A stretch of 64,000 nucleotides of DNA, from assembly GCA_950022655.1 (NCBI GenBank), contig OX465580.1:4635122-4699121 (forward strand). Direction: 5' to 3'. This document shows positions 53,006 to 63,399 of this stretch, one piece after another. The notes beneath the pieces are model-generated. The model was not told the DNA's origin and did no database searches. It was given only the letters and a program-made list of their open reading frames with translations. The stretch is from Alentia gelatinosa. Taxonomy: Eukaryota; Annelida; Polychaeta; Phyllodocida; Polynoidae. The translations under genes were made by a program, and so were the position numbers. Position 1 is the first letter of the stretch, and each line of letters starts with the position of its first letter.

Positions 53006-53882
53006 GCTGAAAACAACAGAATTATCATTTATAGGGAGAATTATTGAGAGAAGTCAGGCAGAAAATACTCATTGAATTGCAAATAATATAATAATTGCCC
53101 CCCCCCCCCCCCGGCAAATACAGCAAAATGAAAGCCCCCCCCCCCCCCCTGGCAGATACTGTGAAATGAAATGCGCCCCCCCCCCCCCAGGCAAATACCT
53201 CTAAATAAAATGCCCCCCAGGCAAATACCTCTAAATAACCCCCCCCCCCCCCCCGGCCAATACCCTGATATAATTTACTAACTAGATCTATATTGTATAT
53301 ATGCAAGTTAGAAATGTGGAAATGAAGATGCACCTAACAGAATAAAGAATTATATCCACATTCTGTTTAAACTACATCAGGCCTAATTATACACCCTACT
53401 TGTACAGGGTACATTCCCTATCACATTTAATAGCATGCCCCTCCCCCTTTTTAGCATGTGCTACGGTACCTGCAATAACATCACCCCCCCCCCCCTCACA
53501 CACACACATGAGCCAGGCAACTTAAAACCTTTTTGACAAAACACTTGTTAAAGTGTGTATTTTATATGTGAATGCTACCATATATCATATTCTAAAATTG
53601 GTTGAGTTTATACTCTACAAACATTATGGACTGTCAACTCTGAGTTTGTTACTTAGGTTTAACAACAGAGTAAAATAGATCTCTCTACTCTGTGGTTTAA
53701 CTCTAGCCTGGCGCCACAAACTGTGTCAGTGTCTGATCATGTTATCCAGTTACAACACAACAACAACACATTTGGATCTACAAAATAACAAAATCTAACA
53801 ATCATCACATACAGTCATTATGTGTGCTGGGTGCTGCTAAGCATGTACTACAAAAGACCATAAAAAACTGTGTATGACATAC
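53006..53882. other. Intron upstream of exon 1 with C-run repeats
   Basis: 53,096-53,256 has five near-tandem blocks, each of 10-18 C followed by GGCAAATAC or GGCAGATAC and AAAATGAAA; another C-run lies at 53,484. On the minus (transcribed) strand these are long G-runs capable of quadruplex formation. Confidence 0.65.
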
Positions 53883-54045
53883 CTTTTTTAAGGACGATTT
53901 CAGGCAAATTCCACTGGAGACCTTTGGAGTTCTTCACGTTTTTCCCACTCAAAATGACCTGATTTTTAATCTGGGACAGTCTGTTGCATTGTTGGAAGGA
54001 TCCTTCTCCTTCTATTAGCATATTCATGATGTAAACATTGGCCAA
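53883..54045 (-). other. Candidate upstream exon of the nine-exon gene
   Basis: Open for 54 codons (MANVYIMNMLIEGEGSFQQ...) to a strong donor AAAAAG/GTATGT. Joining it to the acceptor at 53,006 puts the exon frame out of register with exon 2, so it is more likely a 5' UTR exon or an exon of another transcript. A degraded copy lies at 22.75 kb. Confidence 0.4.
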
Positions 54046-54400
54046 TGTGGTTTGTTATTGTTTTGACAGGTCAAGTTTAACCCTCCGAATGGCACACAAA
54101 AGTTCATTATTCAAATCATTTATCTATCTGGGAAGAATAATTTGGTAGTGGAGAACACGATTCTGGTATTTATTTTCACATATATCCAACCGTTAACGTG
54201 TTATTCACTTCGTCAAAAAACGCGGATCTTGACCTATTCCCGCGATGAACGCGCTAGATTGACCTAGAAAACGCCGCGGTGCATCCTGGACAGGCCCTCG
54301 CTCCCCTCCAGTTTGAAACTCACGTGTGTCGTCTTGTCTCTTGCACCTCACACTACAGCCATCGCGTCAACTTCCCACTACTGCTGTGAGTACGATTTGT
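54046..54400 (-). promoter_or_regulatory. Candidate promoter region shared with the TTAA element
   Basis: Conserved between here and 22,860-23,110: GGAGAACACGATTCTGGTAT, TCACTTCGTCAAA and a CTTGACCTATTCCCGCG element. CpG content rises toward 54,230-54,300. A plus-strand donor-like CTGCTG/TGAGTACG at about 54,385 hints at a divergent transcript. Confidence 0.35.
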
Positions 54401-54654
54401 TGAGTTATCATTGATATATCTCTCATTGCGGAACTATTTGTAGCTAGGGCTGTCAAGTCACACGAGTTATGGGTCATGGTCTTACGTGCTGTGGTAGCAC
54501 TAAAGGTGAATCCCACATACTTTATTAACGAGGGTTTCTTAGATAGAGCACGGAAAACTCTCGCCCGGTGGTGAAGTGTAGTAATCTAGTTTGTAAGCAC
54601 ATCATCATGTATATGTTTATTATCATTTTTTGAGAGTTGCAATGAATAGGTAGG

Positions 54655-55445
54655 ATATCATCGAATACGGAAGGTTTCTCGCCTGTATGTATTGTAGGAT
54701 ATCACCGGATATGTAGGCCGGATATGTAGGATATTACCGGATATATAGGCCGGATTTGTAGGATATTACCGGATATGTAGGCCGGATTTGTAGGATATTA
54801 CCGGATATATAGGCCGGATTTGTAGGATATTACCGGATATATAGGCCGGATTTGTAGGATATCACCGGATATGTAGGCCGGATCTGTAGGATATTACCGG
54901 ACATGTAGGCCGGATCTGTAGGATATCACTGGATATGTAGGCCGGATTTGTAGGATATTACCGGATATGTAGGCCGGATTTGTAGGATATTACCGGATAT
55001 GTAGGCCGGATTTGTAGGATATCACCGGATATGTTGGCCGGATATGTAGGATATTACCGGATATGTAGGCCGGATATGTAGGATATTACCGGATATGTAG
55101 GCCGGATCTGTAGGATATCACAGGATATGTTGGCCGGATATGTAGGATATCACCAGATATGTAGGCCGGATATGTAGGATATTACCGGATATGTAGGCCG
55201 GATCTGTAGGATATCACAGGATATGTTGGCCGGATATGTAGGATATCACCAGATATGTAGGCCGGATATGTAGGATATTACCGGATATGTAGGCCGGATC
55301 TGTAGGATATCACAGGATATGTTGGCCGGATATGTAGGATATCACCGGATATGTAGGATATCACCGGATATGTAGGCCGGATATGTAGGATATTACCGGA
55401 TATGTAAGCCGGATTTGTAGGATATCACCGGATATGTAGGGTATT
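54655..55445. repeat. 32-bp minisatellite GGATATTACCGGATATGTAG
   Basis: About 24 units of a 32-bp repeat ending GCCGGATTTGTA, with higher-order blocks (TATGTTGGCCGGATATGTAG variants recur every three units from about 55,030). Confidence 0.9.
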
Positions 55446-55692
55446 AATAAGGAATTGCAGGGACATCCAATCCATAGCCACTGACAATATGCCATGAGTT
55501 TTGGTTGCGGGGCAATCTCACGAAGCAAAGCCGAGTGAGATCATTGTAGCAAATGAAAATGAATGGCATATTATGAGTGGCTACGGACCGAGTGCGGTTC
55601 AGATTTTATCTCACCCCTATCACTGACTAATTGGCTAGAATGTGTGACATCATCCTCCAGTCAGTATTTCTCAACAATACTCTATGGGCATT
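55446..55692. other. Gene-free stretch
   Basis: Contains a short inverted pair (TATGCCATGAGTTTTGGTTG... and GGCATATTATGAGTGGCTAC) around a CGAAGCAAAGCCGAGTGAGA loop. No gene. Confidence 0.4.
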
Positions 55693-55809
55693 GGTTTCAG
55701 GTACAAGCGGCCGTATGCTCCGAGGAGTTGACGCGCAGTAATAGCCGAGCGTATGCGAGGCTATTTTGTAGAGTCTCCGAGGAGCATACAACCGCTTTTA
55801 TTTGAAGCC
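55693..55809. repeat. Hairpin repeat (copy D)
   Basis: Same arm sequence as copy A but in reverse orientation: GGTTTCAGGTACAAGCGGCC, GTATGCTCCGAGGAGTTGAC and the matching right arm, with loop CCGAGCGTATGCGAG. Confidence 0.75.
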
Positions 55810-56258
55810 AGTCTTATATTGTATTTTATTATCTACGTGTTCCGTCTGAGCAGTGTCATACATGTCGTTCAATAAAGATTTCTGTATGGCACTCCCGGAA
55901 CTATTTCTGTCCAACATGACAGGAGAGATCGGCGGCCATTTTGTTTTTATTAGTTAAACTAAATTCAAAGTACTGAATCACAGTAGAATTATGGGGAAGA
56001 TAACTGAAAATAAATGAAATATCTATAATTTCCAAGTATAAAACGGTTGAATAGCAATTTTATTACATATATATGTTAGGGTGGTCATATGGCCGATCCC
56101 CCACCACAGGGATGTCAGTTTTCCGGGGTTCTCCGGGTTTCCGGTGTTTTTTTCTATTCTAAATTAATCAAATGAAATGTAGTGTACTAGCGGCCGGTAG
56201 CGGAGGCCCGGCGGCCGGCAGCAGAGGTCCGGCGGCCGGCAGCGGAGGGCACAAGCCC
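55810..56258. other. Gene-free stretch
   Basis: No gene. A small tandem of GGCGGCCGGCAGC.GAGG (three units) lies at 56,190-56,250, next to the MITE. Confidence 0.45.
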
Positions 56259-56261
56259 CAG

Positions 56262-56776
56262 GGGGTCGTTTTATTTTCAACTCTCCTGGGGACTCTCCTC
56301 GCCCACGAGGGATAGCTCCATTGAGGATAATTTTCAGGAGATCTCCTCAATCTCGTTCGATTTACCCTGTCCTCGGGAGGGAGAGAAATCCTCGGCCAAA
56401 GTCTCCTTTGAGAGAGCCCCAGGAGAAAATAAACCTGTAGGAGACTTTTGAGGAGACTTGAAAGAGAGGCTGTGTATACTGCAAGTGGTGGCACATCTTT
56501 GGGAACTAATTTCATCATTTATGAATGTATGTTAATCTAAGTAAATAGCAAAGTAATTCTCCATCTGAGACCTCCAGTTTTAATTAAAATCATAATAAAT
56601 ATATTTCCGATAGTTCAAATGAATTAAATAGCTTTTATTTGTTATTTTGAATCACCCACGACACCCCTAGACGTGTCCCCAGCCAGGAGAGCTGCAGGAC
56701 ACTTTTCAGGAGCTCTCCTGGCCCCAGGATTAAAAATAAAACGAGGGACTCCTCGGGCAGAAAATAAAACACCCCC
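56262..56776. mobile_element. Harbinger-derived MITE with CAG target duplication
   Basis: Starts GGGGTCGTTTTATTTTC and ends GAAAATAAAACACCCCC, flanked by CAG on both sides (56,259-56,261 and 56,777-56,779). Its left part matches, inverted, the right end of the Harbinger element (62,765-62,909). A 3-bp CWG duplication is typical of PIF/Harbinger elements. Confidence 0.75.
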
Positions 56777-57207
56777 CAGGCCTGCCATCGGACTCAGTGG
56801 TAGACTAGAAGCACCCGTTTAGCCACCGGGACACAGCAGGGGGTTGTTTTATTTTCAACTCTCGTTGGTGAGGAGAGCTCGCACAAAGGAGACCTGGGGC
56901 CTGTTTTATTTTCTGCCCGAGGAGTCCTGGGGCGCCCGGGGAGAGGTCCTAGGAGAGTTTGGGTTCGATATTTCAAAGTCTCCCGGGGAAGGAGAGTCTT
57001 GGGCCAGGATCTAGGAGGTCTCCTGAAATAGCGTTTTATTTTCAATCCTGGGGCCGGGACATCTCCTGAAAAAGGTCCTGGGGCGTCCCCAATGTATCCT
57101 TCCTCAAGACACCTCTACAGGTGTCCTAGCTCAAGCTTGTAGCTTATATTTCGTAAGCTTATACGTAAATGAAGTAAAATACCAGCGAGGAGAGATAAAT
57201 AAAAAAC

Positions 57208-59265
57208 ATGGCGATGTTCGGTATTCGACCACGCACTCCCCATGAGTTTCGAGTTCGTATTAGGCCTCTGGATGATTATGACGATAAAAAGTTTATCGCT
57301 CGATATCGTCTGGATAAAGGGCTTGCTTCAGCGTTAGGAAGAGCCTATGGAAATTCCGCTTTCATAAGCACGATGGGAATTCGAGGGGAAAAGGCTCTGT
57401 CAGCTGAAGACAGGGTGAGTATTAAAAATATAGTATATAGTATATATATGTAGATTTATTTGTGTGTGAATTAATAATACTATTCTGTAATTGTACATAC
57501 CGTTCATGGTACCTATATTTCATATAAGTATAAATATATAGTTGTTTTTTGTTTATAGATAAAAATATAAATATTAATGTGTTTTATTTTATTTTTTCAG
57601 TTCTGCATTGCCCTCCGATATTTTGCTACGGGAAGCAATTACTCAGTAATAGGAGACAGCCATGGTGTTGTGAAATCTACCGTATGCCTTTGTGTAGCAG
57701 AGGTTATCGATTTCCTGGTCGCAAATGCCAATGAATTTATAGTTTGGCCAAGAAATCTTCAAGAAAGACAACAAATCGCCTCCGGATTCTATGAAAAATT
57801 TGGTGAAAAACCCCTGTGCTTAGGGGCAATTGACGGAACCCATGTCTCTATCAAAACGCCTACAGGAGGCCTACAAGTGGATTATATAAATAGAAAGGGC
57901 TACTGTAGTCTAAACGTTCTGGTAAGTAATTGCGATTATAATACGTTTTTTAAGAATTTATAAAAAAAATTCTATTGCGACTCAAATTTGCTAATGATTA
58001 TTTTTATTGACGGTTATATCTTTCCTAACTCCTACAAAATAATTGGAACAATTCCTTCAATATTAACGTTTTTACGGTCACTTGAAAATTAATCGCCAGA
58101 ATCTTGCGAAAATGATGCCTTAAGGCATCACCCGATCTGGACTGGTGATGACTTAAGGGTTAATTATATGATTTATCTTAAAATATTTAAGATCATAAAA
58201 AATGTATTATAGTTAAATAGATTATTTACGGTTTATTGTTACAGTTTTAATACATATGTTATTTAAATAATTTTTTTATATTTTCAGTGTATTGTGGACG
58301 CTCATCAACGGTTTCTTCACGTAAATGCCAAGTATCCAGGCAGCTGCCATGATACTTACGTTTTAAAACGTTCGGATGTGTATGCAGAGGCCGAAAATGA
58401 TGAATTTGGGGATTTTTTCCTTCTAGGAGATTCTGGGTATGTATATATTAAAAGTTATTTATTATATATATTATTATATATACAATAGGCCTAATCCCTG
58501 ATATGTATAGGATGAATCGTTTCTACATACATATATATTAATTTTTTTTTTTTTAATTTAATTGTTTTTAATCTATTATATATATTATATCATTTATAAT
58601 ACCCCTAATGGCTGATTTTTATGGGATGAGACGTTTCTACATATACATATATAATAATGAATTATCTTTAAATAATATAAAAATTTATTTATTATACATT
58701 TTTTTTATTTTTCAGATACCCTCTGCGCACATACCTGATGACTCCTTATCTTGACCCACAGGACCCAGCTAGTGTCCGTTATAATGAATGGCACATGAGC
58801 ACACGGGCCATTGTTGAGCAATCGTTTGGGCTCTTGAAACAAAGATTCAGGTACATACATATATATAAATATGTATATATATTATTTTTTATTTTAAATT
58901 AAACCTGTCTCTGTATTTACTATATAAAACCTGTATAAATTTAGTATTATAGACACCTTTTATTATTGCTTATTGGTTTTAAATCTATAATAATTGTAAA
59001 TTATTTTATTTTATTCTTATATAGGGTCCTAGATCAAAGTGCGGGGTATGTCTTTCACAAACCCAGTCGGGCATCCAACATAGTAGTAGCTTGCGCCTGC
59101 CTACACAACTTGTGCATAGATAGAAATATCGGGATTGATGTACAAGAAGATGAAGTACGTCAAGTACGTCCAGTACGTGAAGAACACGACGATCTTGTAC
59201 ACCACGAGGCTCCACCAGTTGCCGCAAGAAATCACCGGGATTTGTTCAGAAATATTTATTTTTGA
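57208..59265 (+). CDS. Harbinger transposase (HARBI1-like DDE nuclease), intact
   Basis: Five exons (57,208-57,414; 57,601-57,921; 58,288-58,436; 58,716-58,850; 59,025-59,265) with consistent phases give 350 residues, a normal length for HARBI1-type proteins. The N-terminal helical region (residues 1-95) includes the FCIALRYFATG signature. The catalytic core has D at about 147 (GAIDGTH), D at about 224 (LLGDSGY) and E at about 260 (AIVEQSFG), a DD35E arrangement, followed by the CACLHNLC helix. It should cut and rejoin the element's ends with help from the Myb-like partner. There is no frameshift or stop. The C-terminus is acidic with VRQVRPVRE repeats. Confidence 0.92.
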
Positions 59266-59433
59266 AGTGTAATTTCCCTATGTGTTGTACAACCTTCAAA
59301 AGAAAGATACCCTAGCTAGGAAATAAATAAAAAGATAAAACATTGAATACATTTTTTTTATATATACAATTTTATTTACATTTTTGATAAAAAAAATATC
59401 TAAATAGGTCTTCTCATTACAAATATATCAGTT
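59266..59433. other. Short spacer between the two convergent Harbinger genes
   Basis: AT-rich; contains AATAAATAAA (59,321) for the transposase message, and on the opposite strand TTTATTT-type signals. The two 3' ends are only about 170 bp apart. Confidence 0.5.
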
Positions 59434-62255
59434 TCACATTTTTTTGGCTTTTCTTGCCAGGGTGTTCCTGCATGGCGATGATATCTCACTACTCCTTTTC
59501 TTGTCTGGTGCCTCTAACTGCATCGTCGATTCTGTGTTTGTAGCCATCTCTACTTTTTGGACATCTGTAAATATAAAATGATATAATTAAATATTTTTTC
59601 AACAGGAAGCCCTCTTAGTGGGCCATATTTTAAAATAAACTATTTAAAATATTCGGTTTTTATATTTTATATTAAAATGCTTGTAATTAATATTTTGTAC
59701 AGATATAAATACAGGTTTAAATGTTATTGATAATTCACTATATATAAATTTTTTTATAATTACCTTTTTGTTTTTCCACAGCATCTGCTAACCTTGAGGT
59801 TTCGTGCAAGTGTTTTTTTAGTGATTGTGCTATGAGCTTTTGATTCTTTGATATTGATGCTTGATTTTTTGATATTTTTTTTAGTGTTTTGGCTATTTCT
59901 TGGTTTGTTTGTTCTTGTTTGTACATAACATGTAGCATGGCATCCAGAGTTTTTTGCAAGGGGCTATTGGTAGTTGTGTCCAGGGAAATATTGGTGGTAG
60001 TGGGGATCATTGGTGGGGTTTTTGGGGTCGTGATAGTGGTTGTGGTTGTTTTTGGGGTTGAGATGGTGGTTTTGGTTGTTTTTGGGGTGGTGATGGTGGT
60101 TGTGGTTGTTTTTGGGGTGGTGTTGGTGGTTGTGGTTGTTTTTGGGGTGGTGATGGTGGTTGTGGTTGTTTTTGGGGTGGTGTTGGTGGTTGTGGTTGTT
60201 TTTGGGGTGGTGTTGGTGGTTGTGGTTGTTTTTGGGGTGGTGATGGTGGTTGTGGTTCTTCTCGGGGTTGTGATGGTGGTCGGGGTCACTGGGGTGCTTG
60301 GGGTCGTGCAGGTGACTGGGCTAATGTCGGTTCTCTCATTTTGAAGGATGAACTCCACTTGTACTGTAATAATAAAAATAAAAAACAATTATAAATGAGT
60401 GTGGTGGTCAATGTTTATTTTATATATATGTATGCCTTTAAACAAATTATGCCACTTCAATTATTTTTATTTATAAATCAAAATAATGTACCTTTTTTTT
60501 AAAAATTTATTTATAAATCCAAATAATGTACCATTTCTTTATATATACTATTATTATTATGTTATAATTTATATCATTTACATCTATATATTTATGATAT
60601 AAAATACTATATATACCTTCAGTATCAAACGTGGCACTTTCCAAATCTGATGCTTCTTCCAAGGGTGTAGAGGCACAAGGTACAAGGGGGGGTGATGGAG
60701 TAATTGATTCAGAAACTTGATAAGGAAGAGAGCCATCCAGAGACATTGCAGAGGGAATAGTTGAGGAGGGAACAATAGTAGAAGGGACATTGTGAGGGGA
60801 AATAATAGTGAAATTTGAAAGTGGTGAGGGAACGCAGATAGGACGGAAAATGGGAGAAAATGTAGTTGCCTGGGAAGAAATAGTTGATAACAGATTGGAC
60901 GAGGTAGCTATAGGAGAAGGAAAAATGGGCGGGGCACAGATAGGAGAAGGAATAGTGGGTGGGGTAGGGATAGGAGAAGGTAAGGGACATGAAACAGTGT
61001 GAGAGGGATGCAAAAGAGAGGTATTAGTAGCTGGTGCAGAAGGTGAAGGAGGTGGAACACTCTGTGAATAGGAGGAGCTATTAAGTATCTGGGATCTAAG
61101 TGCCCCTACGTCGCCGGTTGGTTTACAGGTAGTGGCAACGCCTCCTTCTATACCTAAAAATATAAAAGTATAATACCATACATTACATACATTATTATCA
61201 TAAATAGAAGATATTAAGAGTCTATATTTCGGCCTACCTTATTTTTTAATTTCAAATCAGAATGACAGCGGGCGCCACTATAGCAGTCGGTCGACCTAGG
61301 TGCCTACCTGGGTGCCACTAACTAAATAAAGTAAAACCCAGTGAATATTAATATGTGAAATAACTATATGATAATGTTTATAATATATATTACCTTCTAT
61401 AACATTGTTGCCAGCGTATTCCAGAGCCAATAACTCCAGTTTTGAGAGTGGTTCTATGTTTGAAGGACCCCGTCCAGTCAAGCCACTCCTGAGAACTATT
61501 TCTGCGTGCTAAAGATAAAAATAGTATTAATTAAGTATTTATACTGTAATAAATATAAAGGACAGTATTGATTTTTATATATAATAATTAGTAAATAATA
61601 TTGATAAAAATAATTATAATAACTGATATACCTTATAAAGGATCAATAAAAATCCGAAATGTTGTTAATCTAAGTAAGTAATAAACAATATCCTGTTATC
61701 AAAAATCATTTCTTTGTCTTGGGTTGTGCCTTCTCTCAATCTACAATTATAATAACTGACAGCACTAATGATACATAAATTTTTTTTTTTTTTATCTATA
61801 TATTTAATTAATAGGAAATATACTTACTCTGCCTTTTACTTCAGACACGAACTTTGTTAGCTTTTTGCGGCAATCAGGGATGTTGCGCAATAACATCCCT
61901 GCAGCATTTACCTCAGCTAGAAAATTAAATATATGGTTTTTTTTAATTTTTAAATCATTACATTAAAAGGATCATGGTTCAATCATGGTTATAATGGGTT
62001 TTTTTAATATCACCTGAGACAAAGTATTATTTTATACGAAATACATAAAATATAAACATATAATAAATTTATTAAATATATTTTCATTAATTTACCTAGT
62101 ATTCGCCGCCATGCCGCATCTTTTTCGGCCTTGCCGCCACCTGTACCTTTATAATTGCCCTTCAGGATGGGTTTTTCCACTATGGCAGCCTGAAGCAATG
62201 CAAATAACTCGTCTTGCTTCCATAGCGGTCGTCGTTTTGCAGTGTTTGCGTCCAT
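59434..62255 (-). CDS. Myb/SANT-like DNA-binding partner protein of Harbinger, intact
   Basis: Six exons on the minus strand (62,255-62,096; 61,916-61,828; 61,508-61,394; 61,153-60,617; 60,363-59,764; 59,564-59,434) join in phase to 543 residues. Residues 1-95 form a trihelix/Myb_DNA-bind_5-like domain: LWKQDELFALLQAAIVEKPI, then an insert, AWRRILAEVNA and CRKKLTKFVSEVKGRH. A Pro/Ser-rich linker (exon 4) and a Thr-rich tract of TTPKTTTTT repeats (exon 5, 60,300-60,020) follow. A helical C-terminus (EQTNQEIAKTLKKISKNQAS) and a short basic tail complete it. In Harbinger elements this protein recruits the transposase to the DNA ends and to the nucleus. Confidence 0.85.
60020..60300. repeat. 24-30 bp coding repeat in the Harbinger partner gene
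   Basis: About nine units of GTTTTTGGGGTGGTGATGGT and variants, in frame with the Thr-rich segment of the partner protein. The opposite strand also stays open (poly-Val frame), which is an artefact. Confidence 0.8.
61635..61745 (+). mobile_element. Truncated retroposon 3' tail (second copy)
   Basis: Shares AAATGTTGTTAATCTAAGT, TATCCTGTTATC and TTTGTCTTGGGTTGTGCCTT with 38,760-38,890. It lies in an intron of the Harbinger partner gene. Confidence 0.55.
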
Positions 62256-62909
62256 TTCATACAATTATTTCTGAAAAAAAACCATTGATATATATTAAAA
62301 TTGCATTATCAATATAAACATTTATATATTATATAAATAACACACTAACTGGGATATATTATAGAAAGTCCAATTAAATATTTACTACCATGTCCTGGAC
62401 TCGAACCCATGTACCCATATACACCATATATGACACTACCAGTGACAATGCATTTTCGATTCAGTGAACGATAACAGGGGATTTACTCTAATCGGCATTA
62501 ATAAACAAATAAACATTTTTTTAACCATTATAATAATTTAATTCATCAATTTTGCTTAGATATTGATAAAATTTACACACCAATACCTTGTTATATGACC
62601 ATATTCAATGATTCCTTACCTTGAATCGAGGATTGTTTACAGGTGAGAGATCAACAAAATCCGTTGGTAGGGTACCAGACAATTCTCCTTCCTGTCCGCC
62701 CAGAGCCCGAGGAGAGCTCCTTCGGAAGGATATGTCCCCGGGAAGGATTTGGGTCAATTTCAGGAGAGTTAGGCCCCAGGATTTCTCTCCCTCCCGAGGA
62801 CAGGGTAAATCGAACGAGATTGAGGAGATCTCCTGAAAATTATCCTCAGTGGAGCTATCCCTCCTGGAGACTCTAGGCCCAGGAGAGTTGAAAATAAAAC
62901 ACCCCCCTG

Positions 62910-63340
62910 GGGGTCGTTTTATTTTCAGCCCGAGGAGACTTGAAATGCCCAAGGAGATGTCGTACGAGGGTTTGTGTTCGATAATTCAAAGTATCCTGGG
63001 GAAGGAGAGTTGTAGCTGACGATGTACGACCTTTCGTCCATTTCCGTTTTATTTTTGATCGTCGGGCGGGGAGACCTCGTGAAAACTGTCCTGGGGCCTC
63101 TCCAAAGTGTCTTAGCGCAGGACACCTCTAGGGGTATCGTGGGTGATTCAAAATAACTAATAAAAACTCAATTCAATTCATTTAAACTATCGGAAATATA
63201 TTTATTATGATTTTAATAAAAACTGGAGGTATCAGATGGAGAATTACTGTGCGATTTACTTAGATTTACAAACATTCATAAATGATGAATTTAGTTCCCA
63301 AAAATACCACTATATGTCACCACAGCACTGACTAAAGAGA
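62910..63340. mobile_element. Second Harbinger-derived MITE, probably truncated
   Basis: Begins GGGGTCGTTTTATTTTCAGC directly after the Harbinger right end. 62,915-63,140 matches the Harbinger left subterminal region (56,893-57,130) in direct orientation, and 63,120-63,330 matches the MITE interior at 56,480-56,720 in inverse orientation. No right terminus was found. Confidence 0.65.
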
Positions 63341-63399
63341 GAGTCATTAGCAACCAATAAGAGACCAGTAAACAAGTGAAACTGGCCAATAGCAGGGGC

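Larger units (their letters stand above)
56840..62909 (+). mobile_element. Complete two-gene PIF/Harbinger transposon
   Basis: Left terminus GGGGTTGTTTTATTTTCAAC at 56,840; right terminus GTTGAAAATAAAACACCCCC ending at about 62,906. Two convergent genes lie inside: the transposase (57,208-59,265, plus) and a Myb/SANT-like partner (59,434-62,255, minus), the standard Harbinger pair. The flanking triplets read CAG on the left and CTG on the right, which do not match, and a MITE starts immediately at the right end. A retroposon tail at 61,635-61,745 is nested in the partner gene's second intron. Both frames are intact, so the element could be active. Confidence 0.85.

Noticed and set aside
52926..53028. 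Alternative frame of exon 1 (ANGRPRYSTYFTNTSS)
   Set aside because: It could join the candidate upstream exon, but splicing onward to exon 2 runs into a stop, whereas the MEDPG frame continues through all later exons.
59889..60344. Plus-strand poly-Val frame
   Set aside because: Antisense of the Thr-rich repeat in the Harbinger partner gene, whose six exons join in phase.
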